NCBI RefSeq assembly: GCF_019428685.1
Contig: NZ_CP080095.1
Location: 3,658,001-3,722,000, forward strand
Source: Paraburkholderia edwinii
GTDB taxonomy: Bacteria; Pseudomonadota; Gammaproteobacteria; Burkholderiales; Burkholderiaceae
Direction of reading: 5' to 3'
Length of the DNA stretch: 64,000 bases
Shown piece after piece: positions 18,146 through 26,944 of this stretch. The translations under genes and the position numbers were made by a program. Each line of letters starts with the position of its first letter. Within the stretch, counting starts at the first letter, position 1. The notes beneath the pieces are model-generated. The model ran no database searches. It saw only the letters and a list, made by a program, of their open reading frames with translations, and was not told the origin of the DNA.

Positions 18146-18324
18146 TTTTTCGGTTTTAGCGTTGCAATACTATTTGAAGAATTCGTCAGATCAGCAGATG
18201 CTGCATTGTACCTGCGCCGAGCAGCTTGACATCGTACTGGCAATATGCGGGAAACAATGCTAGGTTGTGTCCCTGCAGCAGGTCGCCGGAACACTAGATG
18301 CTTATCTTTTGTAGAGGCTTTCTT

Positions 18325-19074
18325 ATGCAATTGGCACAGCAAGAGTTGGATAGAATCGTCAAGGAGCCTTTCTCCGCTGGACGCTCTGCAGGACGCTTGA
18401 TTTTCGACTTTGGTGTCATGGCGTCGACGCTAAAGCAGGATCAGCTCGAGTACCCAATTCTTGACTTCGGCGCCGGAACCGCTTGGGTTTCCGAGTTTTG
18501 CGCGCGCATGGGTCTAAAAACCGTGTCGTTTGATATTCACGGAGATCTAGAGGCGTGCGTCGCGAGTCGCATCAAGAGCGACCGCCGTATCGACCCAGGC
18601 TTGATGAGTTTCGTTCACGGCGACGGCCATGCTATGCCATTCGGCGCCGACGAATTCGGACACCTCCTCTGTTACGACACTTTGCATCATATGCACAGCT
18701 ATCCGGGTGTCTTCGGCGAATTTTTCCGGGTACTGCGTAGCGGAGGGCGAGCCATCTTCGTGGAGCCTGGCGCACGGCACAGTCAATCCCCCGAAACCAT
18801 CGCGTTCGTCGAACAGATGAAAAAGCACGACCCCGCGTGGATCGAACGAGACGTGGTTCTTGAAGAAATTGATGATGTGGCAAGAGCGGCGGGATTTGTG
18901 AATGGCCTAACAATCGTACCTATGCCACACCCTCTGGCGCTCCAAACCTACACACTACAAGCATGGTTGAGCTTCCGGTCTGGCGACGAGATCGAGCGCC
19001 TGCGGTTAACTGACCAACTCGCCGCCCTGAACTACTCGGACCGCGTCATTTTTTACGTTGACAAAACGGATTGA
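18325..19074 (+). CDS. Class I SAM-dependent methyltransferase (type 11)
   Basis: A 249-residue methyltransferase with ILDFGAGTAWVSEFCARMG as SAM motif I, FDIHGDLEA after it, and LLCYDTLHHMHSYPGVF at motif II. The ATG at 18325 is preceded by AGAGG at a spacing of 7, so it is preferred over the ATG nine codons upstream. It stands alone on the plus strand between two minus-strand membrane-protein genes and shares the A+T-rich character of this part. It may methylate a sugar or lipid-linked intermediate, but nothing in the sequence sets the acceptor. Confidence 0.78.
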   Translation: MQLAQQELDRIVKEPFSAGRSAGRLIFDFGVMASTLKQDQLEYPILDFGAGTAWVSEFCARMGLKTVSFDIHGDLEACVASRIKSDRRIDPGLMSFVHGDGHAMPFGADEFGHLLCYDTLHHMHSYPGVFGEFFRVLRSGGRAIFVEPGARHSQSPETIAFVEQMKKHDPAWIERDVVLEEIDDVARAAGFVNGLTIVPMPHPLALQTYTLQAWLSFRSGDEIERLRLTDQLAALNYSDRVIFYVDKTD

Positions 19075-19294
19075 CGTCCATCATTTGGCCGCCCCGGCCA
19101 ATGACTCGATCTAGCCTCACCTCGGGAAGCCGCCGGTAAGTATCGGTCCATCGCGCGAGGTGCGCAAAAGCGGTCTACGCGCATGATCGGACGCCAGTAA
19201 TTCGGCGGTTTGCAATAACACCAGATCGATCATGCGCACCTGAGTCGCGCGAAGTGAATGGCATGACTAAAGAACTCTGCCGGCATTTTTCGCA
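19075..19294. other. Short convergent intergenic stretch
   Basis: These 220 bases lie between the 3' ends of two convergent genes. I see no open frame of note and no strong hairpin terminator. Confidence 0.5.
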
Positions 19295-20677
19295 TCACCG
19301 AAGGCACGCTGTTTCAACGACGACGTACTCGGTTGTCTTGCCATATTTCCTCTCGCATTTCGCGTCAATCTCCGGAGTGCGCCTCACCATCGCGTAAGTT
19401 GCGTCTACCGTGGGATCTGCTCCGTAAATCCATGTCGTCTGCTTCTCAGAAAAAGGTTGCTGGAACGCAGTCGTCGAAATTGCAAAGTTGATCATCGGAG
19501 GTAGCGCCTCGTCAGCCGACACTGTATTCCCCGGCTTGAAGCCGGGAAGCTCAAACTGTGCGACATGGTTCGCGTAGGCAATGGCACGGATCACGGGACT
19601 TACAGGCGTCTCGAATAGCGCCAAGACGTGAAACGACGCCAGCCCGGCAAGAACCGGCGCAACAAGCCATCCGAACGTCCAATGTCCCGGCTTGCGTCCC
19701 CCAACGAGCCGGATCGCGCTTAGTGTAGCGAGCGAGACGACGACGAACATGTGCTTCTTAACCGCGTAGGCTGAACCCGCATGGCCCAAATGAAGCGCAC
19801 CGTACTGGAGCAACGCGAGCAAAACCGTCGCAATGCCCGCGCAGCCAAGCACAGTATCCACTCGATCGCGCGCCCTCCATAGCATCATGCAGCCGATGGC
19901 GCCGCAAGCCACGATGACTGGAAATACGTAGGAATACCCAAATTTTAGATAGCCGTCATTCTCCGCAGCCATTCGCATCGCACGGAACGACGGGTGAAAT
20001 GCCAAGATCGCCACGGCCCCCGCCAGCAACGCCAGCAACGTGGCCAGGATACCGAACGGAAAGCGGTGAGTCGCTCGCCACGCCATGATCCCGGACCAAG
20101 CGATACAGGTGAGGCCGCAGGCGAGGATTTGCAGGGCAATCAGCGCGTGAATATACATCGCCGATGCGCCAATGAAGAACACCATTAGCGCCCGCTTCCA
20201 CTCGCTTCTCAGATGGCACAGCATAAGCAGAGTCGCGAGGAGCACGACATCGCCGACGATCTGTGAGTAGAAGTAGTTGACCCGCACCTCCCACCCTATA
20301 AGCGAGTGAGTGCGAGCCAGCAGCACGAAGGCTATCGCGGCCAGCGCAACTTTTATCGGAGAATCCTTGCCGAGGAGCTCCAGCAAAAGTACATAGCACA
20401 CATACACCGACACAACGGTGACCATCACAATCGCTACCAGCCCGGACCCACTGATCTTGCCGACAATTGCGCCCACCCAATGCGCGCCGTCTGGATAGAC
20501 ATCCATGATCCCCATCTGAGCTTCGGGGCGACGCATGCCGTGCTTCATCAATTCATCGACCAGCATGAAGTGCATGACATAGTCGCCACTCAATTCGAAG
20601 AAGCGCCCAAAGTGGCTGAGGAGCAAAGCGCAGCAAATTACGCTAGTAACGGCATAGAGAAATCGCTTGTGTATCAT
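19295..20677 (-). CDS. Polytopic membrane protein, candidate GT-C transferase at the end of the CDP-sugar operon
   Basis: About 460 residues with roughly 10-12 helices and a soluble C-terminal tail of about 90 residues holding two Cys. Just after the first helix comes GDYVMHFMLVDEL (residues 31-43), matching the GDDWIKHYAILNEL loop of the protein at 16697. This supports one family with an acidic catalytic loop. The gene starts about 70 bp after the FAD oxidoreductase stop on the same strand, so it is probably the last gene of the ddhB-to-FAD-oxidoreductase operon. The start could also be the ATG at 20695. The GT-C role is inferred from topology and context. Confidence 0.68.
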   Translation of the reverse strand: MIHKRFLYAVTSVICCALLLSHFGRFFELSGDYVMHFMLVDELMKHGMRRPEAQMGIMDVYPDGAHWVGAIVGKISGSGLVAIVMVTVVSVYVCYVLLLELLGKDSPIKVALAAIAFVLLARTHSLIGWEVRVNYFYSQIVGDVVLLATLLMLCHLRSEWKRALMVFFIGASAMYIHALIALQILACGLTCIAWSGIMAWRATHRFPFGILATLLALLAGAVAILAFHPSFRAMRMAAENDGYLKFGYSYVFPVIVACGAIGCMMLWRARDRVDTVLGCAGIATVLLALLQYGALHLGHAGSAYAVKKHMFVVVSLATLSAIRLVGGRKPGHWTFGWLVAPVLAGLASFHVLALFETPVSPVIRAIAYANHVAQFELPGFKPGNTVSADEALPPMINFAISTTAFQQPFSEKQTTWIYGADPTVDATYAMVRRTPEIDAKCERKYGKTTEYVVVETACLR

Positions 20678-20749
20678 TTGCCGGCCGGAGAGCATACGGC
20701 GATAGCGTAGTCGCCAACCAGCAGAGTCGCGCGACGCAGCCTGCCCGAT

Positions 20750-22087
20750 TCACGATATACGGTAACTGTCGCCCAGCTCGCCATTAATCATCTCCGCAAC
20801 CTCCTCACCTTCCCGAATCGCATAGTTCGTCCCGCGATCCTCCGGATAAATCTGCGCCATCGTCGATATCAACGCATTGGAGAACGGAGTCTTCCGCCCC
20901 GGCACATACGAGGAGTAGTCCTTCTCCGTCACAGGCTGCGCATAGTCAGCACGCCACAGCCGGAACTCCTTGATCCACGACCGCTGCATTTCCGGGAACA
21001 TGCGCTTCAGATGCTCAAGCGCGTAGGACAAGTATTTCTCATCGTCGTACTTCCACACAGGGTCCGCAGTCGCGATATAGCGCGACAGGAAGACGATATG
21101 GTTGCCTGCGTAGTTAGCGGGAGGATCGAAGTTCGTGTGCTCAATGACGCCGACGAACGGGAAGCCCGGGTCATTAACATTGAGCCAATAGGTATCCGAC
21201 AAGCTCCGGTCCATTTCAAGAACCAGGCACATATTCCCCAGATAGTTCACGCGACGAAGCGACTTGGTCCAATCACCATTTGCAACCGGATCAAGAATAT
21301 TGGCGATCACTGGAAACGCCGGCGTGAACAGATATTGACGGCCAACGACGTCTTCGCCATCAAGCTGCAGCGCTTCAATTTGGCCATTGGTCGCCTTGGC
21401 GCCGCGGACGCCCGTGTTATACCGAACTTCCCCACCGAGCTTGACGATTTCCTTCGACATCGCCTCCGCGAGCCGGCCAAATCCGCCGCGGAAATAGGCC
21501 AACTGCTCGCCACCGCTCTTATCGCGCGTGCTACCGCGCAAGACAAGTTTCTTCCAAAACCAGACAGCGTTGATCGCCTCGGCGAACACGGAGAATTTGG
21601 CATCAATCAACGGCTGCCAAACAACCCGGTAAACCGTTTTCCCGCAAAGCGGTTCGAGCCACTCACGAATCGTCAAGTGCTCGATGCTTCGCCAGTCTTT
21701 GATCTTCCGCACCTTGAACACAAGAAGACCCAGACGAATTCGATCAATCAACGACAATGGCGTGAACTTGAGCAGATCGAGCGGTGTCGACAACCGCCAC
21801 ATCTTTCCGCTGAAGTACATGCCTGTGCGCGAAGGCAGCGTCACAATCTCGCCCTCAAGACCAAGCTCCTTCACCAGTCGCGGAACATACTCGTCGTTGT
21901 TAAACCAATGATGATAGAACTTCTCGATCGTCACGCCATCGCGAAACTGAAACGTCCCTGCGAGGCCGCCTGGAGTGGCGTCCTTCTCAACAATCAATAC
22001 CTTCCGGCCCGCTCGACTAAGAGCAAGTCCGGCAGTCAGGCCCGTAAAGCCGGCGCCCACAATCACGACGTCATATTGCTGATTCAT
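20750..22087 (-). CDS. NAD(P)/FAD-dependent oxidoreductase of glycan-locus type
   Basis: The 445-residue product has an N-terminal dinucleotide-binding VIVGAGFTGLTAGLALSRAG, then KDATPGGLAGTFQF and the family mark IEKFYHHWFNNDEYV, plus INDPGFPFVGVIEHTNF-like and AQIYPEDRGTNYA stretches near the end. This matches an amine-oxidase-like family found in polysaccharide clusters and distantly related to UDP-galactopyranose mutase and protoporphyrinogen oxidase. The family's reaction is not established. It lies 27 bp downstream of the UPF0104 gene in the CDP-sugar operon. A flavin-dependent step on the CDP- or lipid-linked sugar, such as a mutase, is conceivable. The true start is an ATG at 22087, not the TTG just before it. 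Confidence 0.8.
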   Translation of the reverse strand: MNQQYDVVIVGAGFTGLTAGLALSRAGRKVLIVEKDATPGGLAGTFQFRDGVTIEKFYHHWFNNDEYVPRLVKELGLEGEIVTLPSRTGMYFSGKMWRLSTPLDLLKFTPLSLIDRIRLGLLVFKVRKIKDWRSIEHLTIREWLEPLCGKTVYRVVWQPLIDAKFSVFAEAINAVWFWKKLVLRGSTRDKSGGEQLAYFRGGFGRLAEAMSKEIVKLGGEVRYNTGVRGAKATNGQIEALQLDGEDVVGRQYLFTPAFPVIANILDPVANGDWTKSLRRVNYLGNMCLVLEMDRSLSDTYWLNVNDPGFPFVGVIEHTNFDPPANYAGNHIVFLSRYIATADPVWKYDDEKYLSYALEHLKRMFPEMQRSWIKEFRLWRADYAQPVTEKDYSSYVPGRKTPFSNALISTMAQIYPEDRGTNYAIREGEEVAEMINGELGDSYRIS

Positions 22088-22114
22088 CAAATTATCCGGT
22101 TCTTTAATCGGTAT

Positions 22115-23158
22115 CTATTTGCGCGAGCCAGCGGAGAACAGCTTGGGATTCGCGAGGATCGCGATGCCGCCGGCAATCGTCGTTGGCAGCCAGAGAGACA
22201 GGTGCGCGAGCACAGCAAATGTGGCCGCCTGACCTTCGGTGCCCCCTAGTGCGCGCACTGCCGCGAACGCCGCAAGATGGAATGGACCTACATAGCCCGG
22301 CGACGAAGGTACTAACGTCGACAACGTGGCAACGGCCATCACGGTCAGTGCGGACGAATAGCCTGCGGGGATATCCAGTCCCTGGAAAATCGACCAGAAC
22401 AAGCCTGCTTCTCCGGCCCATACGATCGCCGACAGCAGCAGTACTCGGCCCAACGTTCTCGCTTTTCCCATCATCCCCAGTTGTTCGACCAGTGACGCGG
22501 CAACCGCCAGTAGCTTTTCAACAAATTGAAGACGCGTATTGCTAAAGCGTCGCCCTAAGTAACCTAGCAACGAGACGATCAGTCGATTCCAGAAGACAAC
22601 GACAATCAGCGCAACTGTCCCGCAGATCGCGATAGCCAATACGGTTGTGCCGACCCATTCGGGTAATCGCATGGGCGAAAAAACAAGTCCGAGCCCAAGA
22701 GCAAGCAACAGGGTCAACAAGTCGATCAGCCGCTCAAATACAAGGCTGGCGGTCGCGGTGACGCGCGTGACACCAATGGCAGCCGGGAAGACGAGAGCAC
22801 GCACAAGATCGCCAGCACGCAGCGGCAGCACGTTATTCAGCGTAATGGATCCCAGAAACGGCGAAATGCATTGCCGCGTCCGGACCTGCGACCCCGCTGC
22901 GCGCAGCATGACCGCCCAGCGCTCGATGCGTACGCTGTAGTCGATCGCAAGGGAAAGCAATCCCATTGCCAGAAAATGCCATCGCATCTGGACAAGGGCG
23001 CTCTTCAAGGCCTCTACGTCTACCCGCCGAAACACGAGAACGAGGCACACGATCGAAATCGCTATGCCGACGACTTGGCGAAGCCACGATTTCCACGCCC
23101 CGGCACGCTTCGGACCCATGCTTGCAGACTCAACTACTGATTCTTTCTCTTCGTTCAT
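22115..23158 (-). CDS. UPF0104 / LPG-synthase-like membrane protein, candidate lipid-linked sugar flippase
   Basis: The 347-residue product has about eight helices and the family signatures LPLRAGDLVRALVF and VPSSPGYVGPFHLAAFAAVRALG of the lysylphosphatidylglycerol-synthase transmembrane (UPF0104) family. Members without the C-terminal synthase domain, like this one, occur in glycan loci and are suspected to flip lipids. Its ATG shares one base with the stop of the cytidylyltransferase gene (TAATG), showing coupling. Next to a GtrB/ArnC-like transferase it is a reasonable candidate for moving the polyprenyl-phosphate sugar across the membrane. That role is inference. A longer frame upstream overlaps ddhA and is not used. 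Confidence 0.8.
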   Translation of the reverse strand: MNEEKESVVESASMGPKRAGAWKSWLRQVVGIAISIVCLVLVFRRVDVEALKSALVQMRWHFLAMGLLSLAIDYSVRIERWAVMLRAAGSQVRTRQCISPFLGSITLNNVLPLRAGDLVRALVFPAAIGVTRVTATASLVFERLIDLLTLLLALGLGLVFSPMRLPEWVGTTVLAIAICGTVALIVVVFWNRLIVSLLGYLGRRFSNTRLQFVEKLLAVAASLVEQLGMMGKARTLGRVLLLSAIVWAGEAGLFWSIFQGLDIPAGYSSALTVMAVATLSTLVPSSPGYVGPFHLAAFAAVRALGGTEGQAATFAVLAHLSLWLPTTIAGGIAILANPKLFSAGSRK

Positions 23159-23934
23159 TACCGCGTCCACGCTGCCCAGGGCGCTCGTCCAGCGTCCCAA
23201 AGCTGCTCGAGATGTCGCTTGTCACGCAGCGTGTCGCAAGGCTGCCAGAAACCGCTGTGAGTGTAAGCGGCCAATTGGCCGTCTCGTGCGAGGTTCTTGA
23301 GGGGATCCTGTTCCCAAGGCATCGAATCGCCGGACACATAGTCGATAGCCGGCGGCTCCACGATAAAGAATCCACCATTGATCCAGCCGATCTCGTCGCT
23401 CGGCTTTTCCTCAAAACTCAATACGTCGTTGTTCGCCGCCAGATTCAAAACGCCAAAACGTCCCGGGGGCTGCACGGCCGCAACGGTCACAAGGCGCCCC
23501 TGCTTTTTGTGAAACGCAATCTCGGCCGTCAAATCAATATCTGACAGACCGTCGCCGTACGTAAGACAGAAAGTCTCATTGCCGACGTACGGTGCAACGC
23601 GTTTCAAACGGCCACCGGTCATCGTCTCGGCACCGGTATCGACGAGCGTTACCTTCCAGTCCTCAGATTGCGTATTGAGAATTTCGTGAGCGCCTGTCTT
23701 GAGGTCGATTGAGAGATCCGCCGTATGTCGATAGTAATTGAAAAAGAACTCTTTAATTACGTAGCCCTTGTACCCAAGGCAGATCACAAACTCTTTGATC
23801 CCGTGATGTGCGTAGCTCTTCATGATGTGCCACAACAACGGTCGGCCACCGATTTCGACCATCGGCTTCGGCTTGTAATCCGACTCCTCCGCGATGCGCG
23901 TACCAAGCCCACCAGCAAGTATCACTGCTTTCAT
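23158..23934 (-). CDS. rfbF: Glucose-1-phosphate cytidylyltransferase
   Basis: This 258-residue enzyme (also called DdhA) makes CDP-glucose from CTP and glucose-1-phosphate. The N terminus has LAGGLGTRIAEES followed by KPKPMVEIGGRPLLWHIM, the pattern that separates RfbF from RmlA and GalU. GYKGYVIKEFFFNYY is also family-specific. Length is typical. In known pathways it feeds CDP-glucose 4,6-dehydratase for 3,6-dideoxyhexoses, and here that dehydratase starts the same operon. The gene lies 16 bp after the GT2 gene. Confidence 0.94.
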   Translation of the reverse strand: MKAVILAGGLGTRIAEESDYKPKPMVEIGGRPLLWHIMKSYAHHGIKEFVICLGYKGYVIKEFFFNYYRHTADLSIDLKTGAHEILNTQSEDWKVTLVDTGAETMTGGRLKRVAPYVGNETFCLTYGDGLSDIDLTAEIAFHKKQGRLVTVAAVQPPGRFGVLNLAANNDVLSFEEKPSDEIGWINGGFFIVEPPAIDYVSGDSMPWEQDPLKNLARDGQLAAYTHSGFWQPCDTLRDKRHLEQLWDAGRAPWAAWTR

Positions 23935-23950
23935 TGTGTCCTCAAGATTC

Positions 23951-24937
23951 TCAAAGTTTGATGTCTGCGGGCTCGAGATTTAACGTATCTTCGGCAATGG
24001 CCACCGGTTCCGCGCGCAAGATGAGATAGATACGCAGCAGATACTCGCCCAGGATGCCCAAAAGCAGAGACTGAAACCCGATGCCAAACAGCACAAGGAT
24101 GTGGATGCTCGCCAGTCCGCGCGGAAGCTCGGGATGGAACGCGCGTAGGAATATGTAGTAAATCGCCCCAAGCGCGGACAAACCGAGCAGAAACAGCCCA
24201 CCATACGTTGCGAGCCTGAGCGGCAACACAGAATGGTTGAACACCCCTACGAGTCCCAGCCTGATCAGTTGCCCGACGCCAAACTTGCTGGAGCCAGCGA
24301 CACGCGCGGCTCTCTCGTACGGCACGCCGATCTGCCTGAATCCCATACCGGCGATCAAACCTCTAAGGTAAGGGTTCGACGACTTGTAACGCTGCAAAGC
24401 GTCAATGACCTTCCGATCGACGAGTCGAAAATCCCCCGCATCTCGCGGGATCGGATGATCGCTGAGCTTGTCCATCACCCAGTAGCCAACCTTTCGAAAC
24501 GCATTGATCAAAGGTCCTTCAGGACGCTTTTCTCTTACACCATAGACGACGTGATATCCCTCTTTCCAGAGAGCGAAGAACTTTTCTAGTAATTCAGGAG
24601 GATCTTGCAGATCGGCATCAATCTGCATCACGGCATCGCCGCGCGCGTGCATGTAGTTCGCAAGAATCGATCGTTGAAAACCGACGTTCTTTGAAAACCG
24701 GATGGCTCGGACCCGCGGGTCCGAATTGGCCAACTGTGCCAACTTCTCCCACGTCGAATCGGTCGAATGGTTATCTGTAAACAGGAATTCCAACCTGCAA
24801 CGGTTGACCATCGTCTCGGCTAGCCGCGCGAGACGTGCATACAGTGCGTCGAGGTTATCGGCCTCGTTCAGCACCGGCACTGAAATGGAAATAAGTGGGA
24901 GGTCTCGCCCAGAGTCCATCGGATTGAAGGTTTTCAT
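23951..24937 (-). CDS. GtrB/ArnC-type polyprenyl-phosphate glycosyltransferase (GT2)
   Basis: The 328-residue product has a GT-A catalytic domain with ISVPVLNEADNLDALYARL, FTDNHSTDST and QIDADLQDPPELL, then two C-terminal membrane helices (about residues 228-255 and 270-295). The DLQDPPE stretch plus two terminal helices is the pattern of GtrB and ArnC, which transfer a sugar from a nucleotide to undecaprenyl phosphate at the cytoplasmic face. It lies 4 bp after the SDR gene and 16 bp before ddhA, so a CDP-6-deoxyhexose is a natural donor guess. GtrB itself uses UDP-glucose. The ATG at 24937 is preferred, because the upstream extension begins with a TTG inside the SDR gene. Confidence 0.87.
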   Translation of the reverse strand: MKTFNPMDSGRDLPLISISVPVLNEADNLDALYARLARLAETMVNRCRLEFLFTDNHSTDSTWEKLAQLANSDPRVRAIRFSKNVGFQRSILANYMHARGDAVMQIDADLQDPPELLEKFFALWKEGYHVVYGVREKRPEGPLINAFRKVGYWVMDKLSDHPIPRDAGDFRLVDRKVIDALQRYKSSNPYLRGLIAGMGFRQIGVPYERAARVAGSSKFGVGQLIRLGLVGVFNHSVLPLRLATYGGLFLLGLSALGAIYYIFLRAFHPELPRGLASIHILVLFGIGFQSLLLGILGEYLLRIYLILRAEPVAIAEDTLNLEPADIKL

Positions 24938-24941
24938 ATGG

Positions 24942-25853
24942 TCAGTTGAGCACCAGCCTTTCAAGTGCTCCAGTTATCCCCTGTTCGAGCGAATAAGCCG
25001 CTCGCCATCCGGTCGCTCGCTGGATGCGGCCGGGATCGCCCACCACCATCGGCAAATCATCCGGGCGGAGAGGTAACGCGCCAAATCGCAATAGCGATTC
25101 GTCCACTCGTAGAACGCGAGCAACCGTGCGCGCGAATTCAGCTACGGGCGTTCCAATACCCGTCGACACGTTATAGGCCCCCGTCGCCATGCGACCGTCG
25201 ATCAATGCCTGCGCTGCCAGAACGAGAGCATCACAAGCGTCATCCACGTAAACGAAATCTCGCACCTGAGTGCCCAGCGATAGATCCACGGACTCACGCC
25301 GCGCGAGCTTCGATGCCAAAGAGGGCAATAACCGATGCGCAGCTTCATTGGCGCCGTAAATGTTGAAAGCCCGAAGCAGTGCCACCGGCAATTGGTGCTG
25401 AACGCCGGTAGCCAGTGCAACCAACCCGCCTGCCGCCTTCGTCGCACCATAAATACGTTGCGTCTCGAGCGCCATGCTCTCGTCGAGCATTGTGACTGCT
25501 TGAGCGGCGTACTCGGCGCTGCTGCCCATTAGCACCACGGCCTTAGCTCCATGTGCTTTTGCAGCGGTGACCACGTCGACGGGAAGCAGCGTGTTCACGC
25601 GGACCAGTTCGGAAAGGTCGCGGTCGGAAGGATGCACACCAGCAGCGGCGAGGTGATAGACAATCGTCACGCCGTGCCTGGACATCACGCCGTTAAACTC
25701 AGACAGGTCCAGGCGCGGCACGACGACGTTTTCGACGCCGTCTATCGGACATGGGCGACGGCCAATCGCGACAACCTCGACGCCCGACCCGATCAGCTTG
25801 CGCGCGACGTTGGTGCCGATGAAACCAGCTCCGCCAGTCAACAACACCTTCAC
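24942..25853 (-). CDS. SDR-family CDP-4-keto-6-deoxyhexose reductase/epimerase candidate
   Basis: The 303-residue extended SDR begins [20 protein letters not shown] at a GTG that overlaps the ddhB stop (GTGA). An AGGAG site lies 7 bases upstream, so longer starts are rejected. It has the active-site YGATK motif and an RDFVYVDDA stretch. In CDP-sugar clusters such reductases (abequose or paratose synthases) act after the 3-dehydrase, but no 3-dehydrase gene is present here. It therefore probably reduces C4 of CDP-4-keto-6-deoxyglucose directly, or epimerises it first, giving a CDP-6-deoxyhexose. The exact stereochemistry cannot be read from sequence. Confidence 0.82.
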   Translation of the reverse strand: MKVLLTGGAGFIGTNVARKLIGSGVEVVAIGRRPCPIDGVENVVVPRLDLSEFNGVMSRHGVTIVYHLAAAGVHPSDRDLSELVRVNTLLPVDVVTAAKAHGAKAVVLMGSSAEYAAQAVTMLDESMALETQRIYGATKAAGGLVALATGVQHQLPVALLRAFNIYGANEAAHRLLPSLASKLARRESVDLSLGTQVRDFVYVDDACDALVLAAQALIDGRMATGAYNVSTGIGTPVAEFARTVARVLRVDESLLRFGALPLRPDDLPMVVGDPGRIQRATGWRAAYSLEQGITGALERLVLN

Positions 25854-26944
25854 GCAGACTCTCCTCGCAATCCGGCTCGCCATGCGTCGAGTTGGTTCAG
25901 GCACAGCTCACGCGCGCTATGCTCGCGTGCATAAAAAGCTCTGTACCACGATGCGGTTTCTTGAACGACGCGCTCCGTGTCCCATGGAGTCGTCCAGCCC
26001 AACGCATTGCGCGCCAACGAGCTGTCGAGCGCCAACGCAACCGCCTCGGGAAGGGGGTTGTCCTGGTAATTGAGGGTCGGTCTTTGCCAATGCTTTGACA
26101 GTATCTCAAGCACTTCCCGCACGCTAAACGAACGGGTATCGTGAGGCCCCAGGTTCCATGCACGAGAAAAGCTTGCACGATCGCGCTCGAGGCCTGCAAG
26201 CAACATCAGGTATCCCTGAACCAATGCAAGCACATGTTGCCAGGGACGCGTCGCGTCGGGATAACGAAGCGTCATCGAACCGTCGCTGACTACTGCTCGG
26301 ACAAAATCGGGAATCAAGCGGTCCTCGGACCAGTCACCGCCACCGATAATGTTGCCCCCGCGTGCGGTCGCAATTCCCAACGGATGATCAGGGTTCGAGC
26401 CATACGAAAGGCGATAACTGTCGATCACCATCTCCGCCGCTGCCTTCGAGGCGCTGTACGGATCTTTGCCGCCCAAGGGATCGTTTTCCCGGTACGACCA
26501 TTCCCACTCGTTGTTCTTGTAGACCTTATCCGTCGTCACGCATACGACAGAGCGGCAGCTCGCAACCTCACGCGCTGCCTCCAGCACATGCGCGGTGCCC
26601 ATTACATTGGCGGCGAAGGTCGCCACCGGCTCGCGATACGAGCGGCGAACCAAAGGTTGTGCAGCGAGATGCAACACCACTTCAGGTTGGAATTGGGCAA
26701 AGCATCGCTTCACAGCAGCCAGATCACCGATATCTCCCTCTGTGCCCGCGATGTCGTTGGACAAACCCGCTTCGATATAGAGCGATGGTGTCGTTTCGGG
26801 CGGAAGCGAAAAACCGGCAACATCAGCACCGAGCGACTTCAACCATAAGCACGCCCAGCTACCGGTAAATCCGGTATGTCCAGTTACCAGGATTCGCCTT
26901 CCTGAAAGCACACTCTCAAACGCCAGCAAGTTTGACCCACTCAA
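25850..26944 (-). CDS. rfbG: CDP-glucose 4,6-dehydratase
   Basis: This enzyme (DdhB, 364 residues) converts CDP-glucose to CDP-4-keto-6-deoxyglucose. Visible are RRILVTGHTGFTGSWACLWL, AAQPLVRRSYREPV, the TTDKVYKNNEW active-site stretch, [11 protein letters not shown] with Tyr/Lys, and ARGGNIIGGGDWSEDRLIPD, all diagnostic of RfbG. I place the start at a TTG (26944) preceded by AGGGAG at a spacing of 7, which gives the usual length. The open frame continues about 80 codons upstream without homology. It is the first gene of the CDP-sugar operon and overlaps the SDR gene. Confidence 0.92.
   Translation of the reverse strand: MSGSNLLAFESVLSGRRILVTGHTGFTGSWACLWLKSLGADVAGFSLPPETTPSLYIEAGLSNDIAGTEGDIGDLAAVKRCFAQFQPEVVLHLAAQPLVRRSYREPVATFAANVMGTAHVLEAAREVASCRSVVCVTTDKVYKNNEWEWSYRENDPLGGKDPYSASKAAAEMVIDSYRLSYGSNPDHPLGIATARGGNIIGGGDWSEDRLIPDFVRAVVSDGSMTLRYPDATRPWQHVLALVQGYLMLLAGLERDRASFSRAWNLGPHDTRSFSVREVLEILSKHWQRPTLNYQDNPLPEAVALALDSSLARNALGWTTPWDTERVVQETASWYRAFYAREHSARELCLNQLDAWRAGLRGESA

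Noticed and set aside
21011..22249. A 412-codon plus-strand frame across the FAD oxidoreductase and UPF0104 genes
   Set aside because: Both minus-strand genes have clear family motifs over the same span. The plus frame has none and is Arg/His-rich.
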